A stretch of DNA of 64,000 nt from Methylorubrum suomiense (GCF_022179765.1 NZ_BPRE01000010.1:124001-188000), one strand, 5' to 3'. Counted from the first letter of the stretch, positions 24,826 through 34,982 are shown. Notes: generated from the sequence alone by a model not told the origin. Numbers and translations are program-made.

Positions 24826-26052
24826 TTAGACGATGCGCCGGTCGAGCCGGATGATGCGGCAGGGATCGCCCGCCTTCGCCGCCGGCGCGAGCGGCGCGCG
24901 GACCAGCAGGGCTTCGCTCGCGCCGAGCACCGAGAGCATGGACGAATCCTGGCGGTTCTCGGGATGTACCACCGGCAGGCGATCCGGGGCCGTATCGAGG
25001 CGGGCGCGCAGGTAATCCTGGCGCTGGTCGTTGCCCGGCATATCGCGTCCGAGTACGGCCGGTTCGCTGCGATCGGCACCGGCCGCAGGATCGCCGAGCA
25101 GCGCCCGGATCGCCGGGACGACGAAGAGCAGGCCGCAGACGATCGACGAGACCGGATTGCCCGGCAGGCCGATCACCGCCATGGCGCCGAGCCGCCCGAA
25201 CATCAGAGGCTTGCCGGGCCGGAGGGCGATGCGCCAGAATCCGAGTTCGAGACCCTCCTCGCGCAGGGCCGCCTGAACGAGATCGTGGTCGCCGACCGAG
25301 GCACCGCCCAGGGTCACGACGAGATCCGCGCCGGCCTCCCGGGCGCGCCCGATGGCCCTTCGCAAGGCATCGAGATCGTCGGAGACGATGCCGAGATCGA
25401 TCGCTTCCGCACCCGCCTCGCCGGCGAGCGCGCTGAGCGCCAATCCGTTCGAGGCGATGATCTGGTCCCAGGCCGGCGTCTCGCCCGGCCGCACCAGCTC
25501 GTCGCCGGTCGCGATGACCGCAACGCGCGGGCGACGGCGCACCGGCACCACCGCGTGACCGGCGGCCGCCGCGAGGGCGAGGCGGCGGGTGTCGAGGGTC
25601 TCGCCCGCCCGCAGCAGCGTCTCGCCCTCGGAGAAATCGAGCCCGGCCCGGCGCAGGAAGCGGCCGCTCGCGACGGTTTCGCGGGCGATCACCGTGTCGC
25701 CGGCGGCGTCGGCATTCTCCTGGATCAGGATGGCGTCGGCGCCCTCGGGAACGGGAGCCCCGGTGAAGATGCGCACGGCCTCGCCCGGCCGGATGCCCTG
25801 GGCATAGCCATGGCCGGCGGCGCTGGTGCCGACCACGCGCAGTGTCGCGGGCACCTGCGCCACGTCGGCCGCACGCACGGCGTAACCGTCCATGGCCGAG
25901 GCGGGGAAGGGGGGCTGGGTGCGCCCGGCGGCGAGATCGGCTGCCAGCGTGCGTCCGGCAGCCCGGGCGACCGGGACCGACTCGGGCTCGACCGGGCCAG
26001 GGATGGCGGCGAGGATTTTCGTGAGGGCTTCGGCGACGGGGAGGAGACTCAT
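24826..26052 (-). CDS. moeA: Molybdopterin molybdenumtransferase MoeA
   Basis: 408 residues. MoeA motifs: PFPASAMDGYAVR (about 48-60), IATGDELVRPGE, TLGGASVGDHDLV and VIGLPGNPVSS. The enzyme inserts molybdate into adenylylated molybdopterin. It follows moaC on the same strand in the trp-moa-moe order common in Rhizobiales. These organisms need Mo cofactor for formate dehydrogenases among others. Start ATG 26052; length matches the family. Confidence 0.93.
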   Translation of the reverse strand: MSLLPVAEALTKILAAIPGPVEPESVPVARAAGRTLAADLAAGRTQPPFPASAMDGYAVRAADVAQVPATLRVVGTSAAGHGYAQGIRPGEAVRIFTGAPVPEGADAILIQENADAAGDTVIARETVASGRFLRRAGLDFSEGETLLRAGETLDTRRLALAAAAGHAVVPVRRRPRVAVIATGDELVRPGETPAWDQIIASNGLALSALAGEAGAEAIDLGIVSDDLDALRRAIGRAREAGADLVVTLGGASVGDHDLVQAALREEGLELGFWRIALRPGKPLMFGRLGAMAVIGLPGNPVSSIVCGLLFVVPAIRALLGDPAAGADRSEPAVLGRDMPGNDQRQDYLRARLDTAPDRLPVVHPENRQDSSMLSVLGASEALLVRAPLAPAAKAGDPCRIIRLDRRIV

Positions 26053-26092
26053 GCGTGGCGCTTCCCGCGGCGCGCTGCGCCGGGACGCGCGC

Positions 26093-26584
26093 TCACGCCT
26101 CGTCCTCCGCCCGCCACTGCCCGGATTTCCCGCCCTCCTTGGACAGGAGGCGGATGCCTTCGATGCGCATCCCCCGATCGGCGGCCTTCACCATGTCGTA
26201 GACCGTCAGGCAGGCGACCGAGACGGCGGTGAGTGCCTCCATCTCGACCCCGGTCTGGCCCTGAACCCGCACCTCCGCGGTGAGCCGCAGGCCGGGCAAA
26301 GTCGCATCCGGCTCGCAGGCGATCTTGACCTTGGTCAGCAGGAGCGGATGGCAGAGCGGGATCAGCTCATGGGTGCGCTTGGCCGCCATGATGCCGGCGA
26401 GCCGCGCGGTGCCGATCACGTCGCCCTTCTTGGCGTCGCCCTCGCGGATCAGCGCCAGGGTCTCCGGGCGCATCACGACGACGCCCTCCGCGACGGCCGT
26501 CCGCGACGTGGCGGCCTTGTCCGAGACATCGACCATGTTGGCCGCGCCGGTGGCATCGATATGGGTGAGGCGGCCCTCGCTCAC
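26093..26584 (-). CDS. moaC: Cyclic pyranopterin monophosphate synthase MoaC
   Basis: 163 residues. It shows the MoaC start ([18 protein letters not shown]), the active-site region [13 protein letters not shown] with its His and the [20 protein letters not shown] helix. MoaC converts 3',8-cyclo-7,8-dihydro-GTP to cyclic pyranopterin monophosphate, the first stable molybdopterin intermediate. Its start immediately follows the trpC stop (one base apart), so it is read from the trp transcript and upstream of moeA. Confidence 0.95.
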   Translation of the reverse strand: MSEGRLTHIDATGAANMVDVSDKAATSRTAVAEGVVVMRPETLALIREGDAKKGDVIGTARLAGIMAAKRTHELIPLCHPLLLTKVKIACEPDATLPGLRLTAEVRVQGQTGVEMEALTAVSVACLTVYDMVKAADRGMRIEGIRLLSKEGGKSGQWRAEDEA

Positions 26585-27433
26585 TTACTTCTCGTCCCCG
26601 AACAGCAAGGCCCGCGTCGCGGCGGTCACGTCCGCCTGCCGCATCAGGCTCTCCCCGACCAGGACGGTGTCGAGGCCGTGCGGGCGCAGCCGCCGAACGT
26701 CGGCATGACCGCCGATGCCGCTCTCGGCCACCGCGATCCGGTCCGCGGGGATGCCGGGCTTGAGCCTGATCGCGGTCTCGAACGAGACCTCGAAGGTCTT
26801 GAGATTGCGGTTGTTGACGCCGACCAAGCGTGTGCCGAGCGGCAGGGCCCGTACCAGCTCTTCCGCGTCGTGGACCTCGACCAGCACGTCCATGCCCAGG
26901 TCGTGGGCGGTCTCGACCAGGGCCGCGGCCTCCGTATCATCGAGACAGGCCATGATGACGAGGATGCAGTCGGCGCCCCAGGCCCGCGCCTCGAACACTT
27001 GGTAGGGCTCGAACAGGAAGTCCTTGCGCAGCACGGGCAGGGCGCAGGCCGCGCGGGCCGCGACGAGGAATTCCGGAGCACCCTGGAATGAGGGGGCGTC
27101 GGTCAGCACCGAGAGGCAGGTGGCGCCCCCCGCCGCGTAGGCCCTGGCGAGCGCCTCGGGATCGAAGTCGGCCCGGATGAGCCCCTTGGAGGGCGACGCC
27201 TTCTTGATCTCGGCAATCAGCGCCGGTCGCCCTTCCGCGATATGCGCTTCGATGGCGGCGGCGAAGCCCCTCGGCGCATCGGCCTTCGCCACGAGCTTCT
27301 CGAGCTTGGCCAAGGGCAGGCGCAGCTTCGCCTCGGCGACCTCGCGACGCTTGTAGGCCTCGATCCGGGCCAGCACACTCGCGCGCTGCGGTGCCGGGGG
27401 GCTCGCGATCACATCGGCCACGATGTCGTCCAT
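26585..27433 (-). CDS. trpC: Indole-3-glycerol phosphate synthase TrpC
   Basis: 282 residues. Family motifs are present: [13 protein letters not shown] (about 75-87), [36 protein letters not shown] and [13 protein letters not shown]. It closes the indole ring from carboxyphenylamino-deoxyribulose phosphate in tryptophan synthesis. ATG 27433 has GAGGA upstream; a GTG at 27481 would overlap the trpD stop and add 16 residues. It is a monofunctional TrpC without a PRAI domain. Confidence 0.95.
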   Translation of the reverse strand: MDDIVADVIASPPAPQRASVLARIEAYKRREVAEAKLRLPLAKLEKLVAKADAPRGFAAAIEAHIAEGRPALIAEIKKASPSKGLIRADFDPEALARAYAAGGATCLSVLTDAPSFQGAPEFLVAARAACALPVLRKDFLFEPYQVFEARAWGADCILVIMACLDDTEAAALVETAHDLGMDVLVEVHDAEELVRALPLGTRLVGVNNRNLKTFEVSFETAIRLKPGIPADRIAVAESGIGGHADVRRLRPHGLDTVLVGESLMRQADVTAATRALLFGDEK

Positions 27434-27477
27434 CGGTCGATCCTCGGTGTCCTGCACACGGCCCTGTCGGGGCCTTA

Positions 27478-28491
27478 TCACGCCTGGGATGCCGCGACGA
27501 GCCGGGCAAGGGTCGCTCGCGCCGCGCCGGAATCGATGGCGGCCTGCGCCCGCTGGACACCCTCATTGAGGCTGCCGGCGGCACCGGCCACGACGAGACC
27601 GGCGGCCGCATTCAGCACGGCGATGTCGCGATAGGCGTTGCGCTCCCCCTCCAGCACGGCGCGCAGGGCCGCCGCGTTGTGCTCGGGATCGCCGCCACGC
27701 AGGTCGTCGAGGGTGGCGAGCGGGAGGCCGACATCCTGCGGGTGAATGGTGAAGCGGGAGAGCGCACCGTCCTCCAGCGCGACCACCGCCGTCGGGCCGG
27801 TGGTGGTGATCTCATCGAGCCCGTCCGCGCCGTGCACGGTCCAGACCCGGCGGCTGCCGAGGGTGCCGAGCACGCGGGTCAGAGGCTCGGCCCAGGCGGA
27901 GCGCGAGACGCCGAAGACCTGGGCGGTGACGCCGGCCGGATTCGAGAGCGGACCGAGCATGTTGAAGATCGTGCGGAACGGCAGTTCGGAGCGCGTCGGG
28001 GCGACGTGGCGCATGGCGCCGTGATGCGTCTGGGCGAACATGAAGCAGAGGCCGGCCTGCTCGAGGCAGCGCTGCAATCCTTCGGGTTGGAGCCCGATGG
28101 TGACGCCGAGGGCGGCCAGCACGTCGGCGGCGCCCGAGCGCGACGTGGCCGCGCGGTTGCCGTGCTTGGCGACCGGCACGCCGCAGGCGGCGGTGAGGAT
28201 CGCGGCGAGCGTCGAGACGTTGTAGCTGCCCGAATGGTCGCCGCCGGTGCCGACAATGTCGATGGCCCCCTCCGGCGCCGTCACGGGCAGCATCCGCGCC
28301 CGCATCGCCGAAACCGCTCCGACGATCTCGTCCTCGCTCTCACCGCGCACGGCGAGCGCGGTCAGGAAGGCGCCGGCCTGAACCGGCGTGACGTCGCCCG
28401 AGAGCAGATCGTCGAAGGCGGCACGCGCCTGATCGCGGGTCAGCGCGGTGCCAGTCGCGACCGTGGCGAGATGGGTCTTGAAGGCGTCCAT
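27478..28491 (-). CDS. trpD: Anthranilate phosphoribosyltransferase TrpD
   Basis: 337 residues. [17 protein letters not shown] (PRPP-binding GTGGD loop, about 77), [21 protein letters not shown] and [21 protein letters not shown] are the standard TrpD motifs. It transfers phosphoribose to anthranilate. The start ATG (28491) gives the usual family length. It lies between trpG and trpC; the 160-base gap to trpG contains G/C-rich repeat-like DNA but no gene. Confidence 0.95.
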   Translation of the reverse strand: MDAFKTHLATVATGTALTRDQARAAFDDLLSGDVTPVQAGAFLTALAVRGESEDEIVGAVSAMRARMLPVTAPEGAIDIVGTGGDHSGSYNVSTLAAILTAACGVPVAKHGNRAATSRSGAADVLAALGVTIGLQPEGLQRCLEQAGLCFMFAQTHHGAMRHVAPTRSELPFRTIFNMLGPLSNPAGVTAQVFGVSRSAWAEPLTRVLGTLGSRRVWTVHGADGLDEITTTGPTAVVALEDGALSRFTIHPQDVGLPLATLDDLRGGDPEHNAAALRAVLEGERNAYRDIAVLNAAAGLVVAGAAGSLNEGVQRAQAAIDSGAARATLARLVAASQA

Positions 28492-28652
28492 GACGGCTCG
28501 CTCGTATCCTCCGTTCCCCTCGCCCTGTTCGGAAGGGGGAGGGGTGGTGCAGAAGGCACCGAAGCGACCTCTTCTGAACGCCCCCCCCATCGTCCTCTCT
28601 CCGCGGGCGGGAGAAAAGCCAGCGCCGTCAATGCACGGCGAACCCGTCCTTG

Positions 28653-29255
28653 TCACCCGCGGGCGCCGGACTCCGCCCGCCACGCGGCGGCGATGTCGAG
28701 GAAATTCCTCAGGATTTGCGTGCCGTGGTTCGAGAGGATGCTCTCGGGGTGAAACTGCACGCCGTGCACCGGCAATGTCCGGTGCTGCAATCCCATGATG
28801 AGGCCGTCCGCCTCCGCCGTGACCGCGAGATCGTCCGGGCAGCTCGCGCGGTCGACCACCAGGGAATGATAGCGGGTGGCGTCGAACCCCTCGTTGATGC
28901 CGCGGAACACGCCCTTGGCCTCGTGGCGAATGGTGGAAACCTTGCCGTGCATGGGGGCAGGCGCGCGCACCACGTCGCCGCCATAGGCCTGTCCGATGGT
29001 CTGGAGCCCGAGGCACACGCCGAAGATCGGCACCTCCGCGCCGAGTTCCCGCACCACGTCGAGGCACACCCCGGCCTCGTTCGGCGTGCAGGGCCCCGGC
29101 GACAGCACCAGGGCGTCCGGCGCCCGCTCACGGATCCCGGCGACGTCGATCTGATCGTTGCGCACCACGTCGATCCGGCCGCAGAGCGGGCCGATGAGGT
29201 GGACGAGATTCCACGTGAAGGAATCGTAGTTGTCGATGACGAGAACGTTGGACAT
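28653..29255 (-). CDS. trpG: Anthranilate synthase component II (glutamine amidotransferase) TrpG
   Basis: 200 residues. VLVIDNYDSFTWNL opens the class I amidotransferase; the catalytic triad is Cys in FGVCLGLQ (about 80) and His/Glu in GVQFHPESIL (about 170). It supplies ammonia to TrpE for anthranilate formation. Unlike trpE-trpG pairs that are adjacent, here it is parted from trpE by about 1 kb holding a repeat and an opposite-strand gene. Confidence 0.95.
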   Translation of the reverse strand: MSNVLVIDNYDSFTWNLVHLIGPLCGRIDVVRNDQIDVAGIRERAPDALVLSPGPCTPNEAGVCLDVVRELGAEVPIFGVCLGLQTIGQAYGGDVVRAPAPMHGKVSTIRHEAKGVFRGINEGFDATRYHSLVVDRASCPDDLAVTAEADGLIMGLQHRTLPVHGVQFHPESILSNHGTQILRNFLDIAAAWRAESGARG

Positions 29256-29302
29256 CGGGCAAGGCCTTGCGGCGAAATCGGCGGACCTGACTCCGACCCA
29301 AA

Positions 29303-29413
29303 TCCTCATCTGAGGTGCCGCGGTGCGGTCTCGAAGAGGGCTCCAGCGCGCTCGTGACTTCTGGAGCCCTCCTTCGAGGCCGCCGCTGCGCGCCGGCACC
29401 TCAGGATGAGGGG
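29303..29413. repeat. Dispersed palindromic intergenic repeat, copy D (full length)
   Basis: Inverted arms beginning TCCTCATCTGAGGTGCCGCG and ending GCACCTCAGGATGAGGG, with CTCGAAGAGGG and CCCTCCTTCGAG inside. It lies upstream of trpG and beside the insertion-like gene at 29541. Confidence 0.82.
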
Positions 29414-29540
29414 GTGGATGGGATGGACCGTGCTGACGGCGTGGCGACCCACTTGGGCCAAGTCAAGCCCGCCGCTTCTCGGAAAAAGGAACACGGGGTG
29501 GCCGAAATGTGCGGCAACGCGCATTCACGAAACTGTTCAA

Positions 29541-30260
29541 ATGGGAATGCTGCGTTTATTGATAAATCAACTAATGGACGTGGCTGTGGGCATCTTTATT
29601 GTTAGACAGCGATGGCTGCATATCATATTTGCTATCTTATTATTCTGGCTATCAGGCTTTGAGTTCTGGAGGAGGGAAACGTTCACGGTCCCCCTTGATC
29701 AGCCAATCTCGTTATCGACAGCGGGAAAGTTCGAGCATGATTTTCGCGTTCGAGTTGATACTACCCACGAGCTGACGATCCGCTTTTCCAAAGGAACGCG
29801 TTCGCGCGAGGAAGCGATGCGGCTCGTCGGTAGTCGGTGGGACTGCCGAGAAAAGACTTTAAAAACAGACTGCGACGCATCTGTTCCTCTTCGATGGATC
29901 CTTACGGACCAATTCGGGAAGGTCGTCGTCGCAGGCGAGGGTGAAACACATGGCATGACGGGTCATGCATCGGATGAGTTTTGGCGCACCGTCGTGCCGT
30001 CAATTTACGTCCAGGCAGGCCACTATCATCTCAGTGCGACAATCCTTCGTGACGTGCCGGAATTTCACGGAATGACAGCACACCTGTCGTTCGCCTTGCC
30101 AGGCGGCAAACGATCGTTCGGCTGGCAGAGCGACTTGGCCTTCTGGGGTGGCTTGATAAATTTCTTTGTTTTGATTCCCATGACAGGCAGCTTCGGCATG
30201 ATTTTGATTGGGCAGGGGCTCGGTGCCTGGGTTCGAAGCCGTCGTCGGGTCGGCCCCTGA
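29541..30260 (+). CDS. Membrane-anchored hypothetical protein of low GC inside the trp cluster
   Basis: About 239 residues; starts at 29541, 29547 or 29574 are all possible. One hydrophobic helix lies near the N-terminus (WLHIIFAILLFWLSGFEFW) and one at the C-terminus (LINFFVLIPMTGSFGMILI), with a beta-rich soluble part between (SLSTAGKFEHDFRVRVD, HELTIRFSKG, AGHYHLSATILRD). That central pattern loosely resembles DUF5625-like proteins, but I do not recognise it with certainty. Base composition is clearly more AT-rich than every neighbour. It is on the opposite strand to the trp genes and ends four bases from the trpE stop, so it probably arrived by transfer. Function unknown. Confidence 0.65.
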   Translation: MGMLRLLINQLMDVAVGIFIVRQRWLHIIFAILLFWLSGFEFWRRETFTVPLDQPISLSTAGKFEHDFRVRVDTTHELTIRFSKGTRSREEAMRLVGSRWDCREKTLKTDCDASVPLRWILTDQFGKVVVAGEGETHGMTGHASDEFWRTVVPSIYVQAGHYHLSATILRDVPEFHGMTAHLSFALPGGKRSFGWQSDLAFWGGLINFFVLIPMTGSFGMILIGQGLGAWVRSRRRVGP

Positions 30261-30264
30261 TCGG

Positions 30265-31785
30265 CTACTGTCCCCGCCGCGCCCGGCTCGCGAACGACAC
30301 CGCGTCCTCCGCGGCCCGGAACAGGGCCTTCGCCTTGTTGACGCATTCCTGCTGCTCGGAATGCGGATCGGAATCGTAGACGATGCCCGCCCCCGCCTGC
30401 ACGTGCATGCGCCCGTCCTTCACGATGGCGGTGCGGAGCACGATGCAGGTGTCCATCTCGCCGCGGGCGCCGAAATAGCCGATGCAGCCGCCATAGGGGC
30501 CACGCTTCTCGCGTTCCAGCTCGTCGATGATCTCCATCGCCCGCACCTTCGGGGCGCCCGAGACCGTGCCGGCGGGAAAGCCCGCCGCCAGGGCCGACAG
30601 CGTGTCGTGCGCGGGATCAAGATCGCCCTCGACATTCGAGACGATGTGCATGACTTGGCTGTAATATTCGAGGAAGAACGATCCGGTCACCCGAACACTG
30701 CCGATCTTCGACACCCGGCCGACATCGTTGCGGCCGAGATCGAGCAGCATCAGGTGCTCGGAACGCTCCTTCGGATCGGCGAGCAGCTCTTCCGAGAGCG
30801 CCTTGTCCTCGGCGGGCGTTGCGCCGCGGCGGCGCGTGCCAGCGATGGGGCGGATCGTCACCGTTCCCTCGCGGACCCGCACGAGGATCTCGGGGCTGGA
30901 GCAGACGACCTGGAAATCCTCGAAATCGAGGTAGCACAGGAACGGGGCCGGGTTGGTGCGGCGCAGGGAGCGGTAGAGCGCGAAGGCCGGAAGGGTGAAC
31001 GGCGCTTCGAAGCGCTGGGACAGGACTACCTGGAAGATGTCGCCCGCGACGATGTACTCCTTGGCCTTGGCGACCATTCCCAGGAACGCGTCCGGTGGCG
31101 TGTTCGAGACCGGAGAGGGCAGGGCGAGGCTGCCCGCATCCGCCCGGGTCTCGATCGGCAGCGGTCCCTCCAGGGCCGCCGCCACCCGGTCCAACCGGTC
31201 CTGGGCGGCTTCCAGGGCGACGCCCGCGCTCACGCCCTTGACCGGACGCACGGGGGTCACGACGGTGAGGGCGTCGGCCACCGCGTCGAACACCACCATG
31301 GTCCGCGGGCGCACGAGAATGGCGTCCGGCACGCCGAGCGGGTCGGGGTTGGGCTCCGGCAACCGCTCCATGGCGCGGACCATGTCGTAGCCGAGATAGC
31401 CGAACAGGCCCGCCGCCATCGGCGGCAGCGTCGCACTGCCGGGCTCGTCGCCGATGGCGCTCTCCGCGATCAGAGCGCGCAGCGATTCCAGGGGCGGGCG
31501 GTCGTCGGTGACGAAGGTCGACAGGGTTGCGTCCCGTGCGATCTCGGCACGGCCGTCGCGGCACCGCCAGATCAGGTCGGGGTCGAGCCCGATCATCGAG
31601 TAGCGCCCGCGCACGGCGCCGCCCTCGACCGATTCCAGCAGGAAACCGGGGCCGGCATGCCCTTCCTTGAGCTTCAGGAACGCGGCGACGGGCGTCTCCA
31701 GATCGGCGACCAGGGTGAGGCCGAGCAGGCTCGGACGGCCCGCCTCGTAGGCGCGCACGACCGAGACATGAGCGGGATCGGTCAT
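30265..31785 (-). CDS. trpE: Anthranilate synthase component I TrpE
   Basis: 506 residues. The chorismate-binding domain shows PIAGTRRRG, LLDLGRNDVGRV, FPAGTVSGAPKVRAMEII and GPYGGCIGYFG. The N-terminal domain keeps LLESVEGG, part of the tryptophan feedback site (LLES motif). It makes anthranilate from chorismate with ammonia from TrpG. It begins seven bases after the ppiD stop, so the two are co-transcribed; no separate leader peptide or attenuator could fit between them. Confidence 0.95.
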   Translation of the reverse strand: MTDPAHVSVVRAYEAGRPSLLGLTLVADLETPVAAFLKLKEGHAGPGFLLESVEGGAVRGRYSMIGLDPDLIWRCRDGRAEIARDATLSTFVTDDRPPLESLRALIAESAIGDEPGSATLPPMAAGLFGYLGYDMVRAMERLPEPNPDPLGVPDAILVRPRTMVVFDAVADALTVVTPVRPVKGVSAGVALEAAQDRLDRVAAALEGPLPIETRADAGSLALPSPVSNTPPDAFLGMVAKAKEYIVAGDIFQVVLSQRFEAPFTLPAFALYRSLRRTNPAPFLCYLDFEDFQVVCSSPEILVRVREGTVTIRPIAGTRRRGATPAEDKALSEELLADPKERSEHLMLLDLGRNDVGRVSKIGSVRVTGSFFLEYYSQVMHIVSNVEGDLDPAHDTLSALAAGFPAGTVSGAPKVRAMEIIDELEREKRGPYGGCIGYFGARGEMDTCIVLRTAIVKDGRMHVQAGAGIVYDSDPHSEQQECVNKAKALFRAAEDAVSFASRARRGQ

Positions 31786-31792
31786 CCTGGCC

Positions 31793-33697
31793 TCAATACT
31801 CGCCGCCGAGGGCGCGCCGGAACGCGGCCTGGTTGACACTCACGCCCGCGCTCTTCTGCACTTCGGTCAGGAACTCGCCGAGCACGTCGTCGGCGAGCGC
31901 CGTCCGCAGCGAGTTCACGAGCTGCGTGTCGGTCGGCGTGCCCGGCACGAAGGCCGGCATCGTCGCAGCCGTCACCTTGAACACCGCGCGACCCTCGCCC
32001 GAGGGGGCCGAGGCGGCCTTGCCGACCGGTGTCACGAAGATGCGCTCGACGGTCTCGTTCGAGAGGTCGTCCTTGGACTGATTGCGGCCGAGATCGGTCA
32101 CCTCCTTGACGGTGAGGCCGGCCTCCTGGGCCACGGTCTCGATTGCGTCGCCCTTCTCCAGCCGCTCGGTGAGCTCCTTGGACTTGGCGACGAGCCTTTT
32201 GTCGGTCTCGGCCTTGGTCCAGCCCTTCACCGCCTCGTCGCGCACCTCGTCGAGGGATTTCTCCCGCGAGGGCGTGACCTTGACCACGTCGTACCAGATC
32301 GAGCCGCCGTCCTTGGTGCGCAACGCCTCGGTGTCGTTGCCGACATCGGCCCGGAAGGCGGCAGCCAGCGTGGTGTCCTTATCCGGAATGCCGGCCACCG
32401 GATTCCCGGCCGGATCCAGCCCGCTTGCATCGACCGCCGGGATCGAGAGCATGGTCAGGCCCTGTTCGCCCGCGATCTCGGCCAGCGGCTTGGCGGCGGC
32501 GCGGGCATCCTCGATGGCGTCCTGCGCTTGCTGAAGGCCCGTCTCCCGGGCGCGCCGCAGGGCGACTTCCTTGCGAACCTCGTCGGCCACCGCCTCGAAC
32601 GGCTTGACGTCGCCGGGTTCGATGCCGGTGACGCGCAGGAGCACGGTGCCAAACCGGCCCTTGACCGGCTGGCTGACCTTGCCCTGCTCCAAACCGAAGG
32701 CGGTGTCCGCCACCGCCGGATCGAACAGCTCGGACTTCGACAACGTGCCGAGGTCGAGCTGCTTCGGATCGAGGCCGCGGGCGGCGGCGATCGCCTCGAA
32801 CGTTTGCTCGCCGCTCTCGATCTTGGCCCGCGCGTCCTGGGCCGCGGCCTCGTCGGGGAAGGTGATCTGCTGGATCGTCCGGCGCTCCGGCTTGCCGAAC
32901 CGACCCTTGTTGGCGTCGTAGGCGGTGCGGGCATCGGCTTCGCTCACGGAATCGGGCTTGGCGAGCGTCTCGGGCTCCAGCACCAGCAGATTCAGGTTGC
33001 GGTATTCGGGGGCACGGAAGCTGCCCTTGTTCGCCTCGTAATAGGTCTTCAGCTCGTCGTCGGTCGGCGCCGGGATCTCGCCGACGGCCGAGGGCGCCAG
33101 CGTCAGCACGGCGGCCGAGCGGCGCTCGGTCGAGTAGCGATGCACCGCCTCGCGCATCACCTGCGGCACCGGGAGGTCGGCGACGGTCGCGTCGGCCAGC
33201 TGGAGCCGGGCGATGACCGAGCGCTGCTCGCGCACGAACAGGGCCTCGTTCAGGCCCGCGCGCTGGAGCGTCTGGTAGAACAGGGTGCGGTCGAAGTTGC
33301 CATTGGCACCCTTGAAGCTCGGTTCGTCCTGGATCGCCCTGAGCACCGCGGCGTCGGAGACGGCGAGGCCGAGATCGGCGGTCTTCTGATCGAGGGCGGC
33401 CTCGGTGATGAGCTGCGACAGAACCTGCCGCTCGAGGCCAAGAGCGCGGGCCTGATCCGGCGTCAGGGTGCGCTTGAGCTGCTGCTGATAGCGCTGGAGC
33501 TGGTTCTGGTAGGCGGTGCGCACCTCCTCGGCCGAGATCGGCGTCTTGCCGACGGTGGCCACCGTGGTGCTGGAGCCGCCGCGGAAGAATTCCTCCACGC
33601 CGAAGATCGCCACGCCCGCGATGAGGAGCGTGAAGATCACGCTCAGCACGATCTTGCCGAGCCAGTGCTGGCTGGCGCTGCGTATGGACTGGAGCAT
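31793..33697 (-). CDS. ppiD: PpiD/SurA-type membrane-anchored peptidyl-prolyl isomerase
   Basis: 634 residues. One N-terminal membrane anchor (GKIVLSVIFTLLIAGVAIFG, about 14-33) is followed by a SurA N-like helical chaperone region (about 40-240), a parvulin domain (RTIQQITFPDEAAAQDA to FGTVLLRVTGI, about 270-385) and a long C-terminal region. The family helps outer-membrane and periplasmic proteins fold after Sec export. The start ATG 33697 is chosen because it precedes the anchor directly. The ppiD-trpE neighbourhood, with tpiA and secG divergent, is common in Rhizobiales. Confidence 0.9.
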   Translation of the reverse strand: MLQSIRSASQHWLGKIVLSVIFTLLIAGVAIFGVEEFFRGGSSTTVATVGKTPISAEEVRTAYQNQLQRYQQQLKRTLTPDQARALGLERQVLSQLITEAALDQKTADLGLAVSDAAVLRAIQDEPSFKGANGNFDRTLFYQTLQRAGLNEALFVREQRSVIARLQLADATVADLPVPQVMREAVHRYSTERRSAAVLTLAPSAVGEIPAPTDDELKTYYEANKGSFRAPEYRNLNLLVLEPETLAKPDSVSEADARTAYDANKGRFGKPERRTIQQITFPDEAAAQDARAKIESGEQTFEAIAAARGLDPKQLDLGTLSKSELFDPAVADTAFGLEQGKVSQPVKGRFGTVLLRVTGIEPGDVKPFEAVADEVRKEVALRRARETGLQQAQDAIEDARAAAKPLAEIAGEQGLTMLSIPAVDASGLDPAGNPVAGIPDKDTTLAAAFRADVGNDTEALRTKDGGSIWYDVVKVTPSREKSLDEVRDEAVKGWTKAETDKRLVAKSKELTERLEKGDAIETVAQEAGLTVKEVTDLGRNQSKDDLSNETVERIFVTPVGKAASAPSGEGRAVFKVTAATMPAFVPGTPTDTQLVNSLRTALADDVLGEFLTEVQKSAGVSVNQAAFRRALGGEY

Positions 33698-34034
33698 CGG
33701 ACGTCCGGACCTGCAAACCCTGATCGCCCCAGCGCACAGCGTGGGGCATCTGTCGAGGCTCGCGATAGACGATCGGGGCGTCTCCCGCAAAGGGCGGGTT
33801 CACGGCAATCGCGTGCGGCGAGCACCCTCCGCCTTGTCGCGATGCTGTCTCAAGCGTCGACGGTCGCGTCCGGTCGTTGAGGTTCCGGCGCCGAAGCCGT
33901 TGGCCAAACCGCTCTCCGCTCCCTGACATGCGGCACGATCGCTTCCCCCGGATGGCCTGGAAGGTTTGCGCGCCCAAGCTTGCTCTGCTAGGTCCGCCCC
34001 CATCGGATTGCAGGTGCGAGGGGGCCGAAACGCC
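33698..34034. other. Divergent intergenic region, ppiD / tpiA
   Basis: These 337 bases separate divergent ppiD and tpiA. No gene, repeat or strong hairpin was recognised. Both promoters must lie here. Confidence 0.5.
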
Positions 34035-34799
34035 ATGGCGAGCGAGGGACGACGTCCACTGGTTGCCGGCAACTGGAAGATGAACGGCCTGCGCTCCTCG
34101 ATCGCGACCGTCGAGGCGATCCGGGACGGTTTGTCGCCCCAGCTTCTTCAAGACATCGACGTGCTGATCTGTCCGCCCGCGACGCTGATCTCGGCCTGCG
34201 TCGAGGCGACGAGCGGTTCGCCGATCGCCATCGGCGGCCAGAACCTGCATGCCCGGCCGAACGGAGCCTTCACCGGCTCGATTTCGGCGGAGATGTTCGC
34301 CGATCTCGGCGCCTCCTACGTCATTGTCGGCCATTCCGAGCGCCGCGCCTATCACTACGAGACCGACGACGGCGTCCATGCCAAGGCGCTCGGCGCCCGC
34401 CGGGCGGGCCTTCGCGGCATCATCTGCGTCGGCGAGACCATGGAGGAGCGCCAGCAGGGCCGCGCCCTCGACATCGTGCGGGCGCAGCTCGCCATCGGTA
34501 TCCCGAAAGGCGCGACCGCCGAGGATACGGTGATCGCCTACGAGCCGGTCTGGGCGATTGGTTCCGGCCGGACCCCGACCCCGAAGGAGATTGCCGAGGT
34601 GCACGCCTCCCTGCGGGAGATGCTCGACAAGATGGCCGGCAATGAGGGCGCCAAGATCCGCATCCTCTACGGCGGCTCGGTCAAGCCCGGGAACGCCCGT
34701 GAGCTGATGTCGGTCGAGAATGTCGACGGCGCCCTGGTCGGCGGCGCGAGCCTCGTGGCCGAGGATTTCCTGGGGATTTGTCGGGCCTACGAGAAGTAG
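34035..34799 (+). CDS. tpiA: Triosephosphate isomerase TpiA
   Basis: 254 residues. Catalytic residues are all visible: Lys in AGNWKMNG (about 17), His in YVIVGHSERR (about 100), Glu in IAYEPVWAIGSG (about 170), and the phosphate loop LYGGSVKPGNA. It interconverts dihydroxyacetone phosphate and glyceraldehyde-3-phosphate. Start ATG 34035 gives the usual length; the longer in-frame extension upstream is not conserved. Confidence 0.96.
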   Translation: MASEGRRPLVAGNWKMNGLRSSIATVEAIRDGLSPQLLQDIDVLICPPATLISACVEATSGSPIAIGGQNLHARPNGAFTGSISAEMFADLGASYVIVGHSERRAYHYETDDGVHAKALGARRAGLRGIICVGETMEERQQGRALDIVRAQLAIGIPKGATAEDTVIAYEPVWAIGSGRTPTPKEIAEVHASLREMLDKMAGNEGAKIRILYGGSVKPGNARELMSVENVDGALVGGASLVAEDFLGICRAYEK

Positions 34800-34815
34800 G
34801 TCCATCCTCAACCAC

Positions 34816-34926
34816 CCCCCTCATCCCGAGATGCCCGCGGAAGCGGCCTCGAGGGAGGGGGCAGCCGGCTCACGATCCCTGGAATCCTCCTTCGAAGGCT
34901 GCGCTTCGCTCCGCACCTCAGGATGA
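34816..34926. repeat. Dispersed palindromic intergenic repeat, copy E (full length)
   Basis: Arms CCCCCTCATCCCGAGATGCC and GCACCTCAGGATGA flank the shared CCTCGAGGGAGG and CCTCCTTCGAAGG elements. It lies between convergent tpiA and the small gene at 34983 and can act as a transcription barrier. Confidence 0.8.
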
Positions 34927-34982
34927 CCGGGGAAGGGTTGGACCGCCGGGAGCACGCCGCCTTGCACTGATGGCGCGCGACG

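Noticed and set aside
28505-28645. GC-rich inverted segments between trpD and trpG
   Set aside because: They resemble repeat debris, but the arms are too imperfect to define an element or a trp attenuator.
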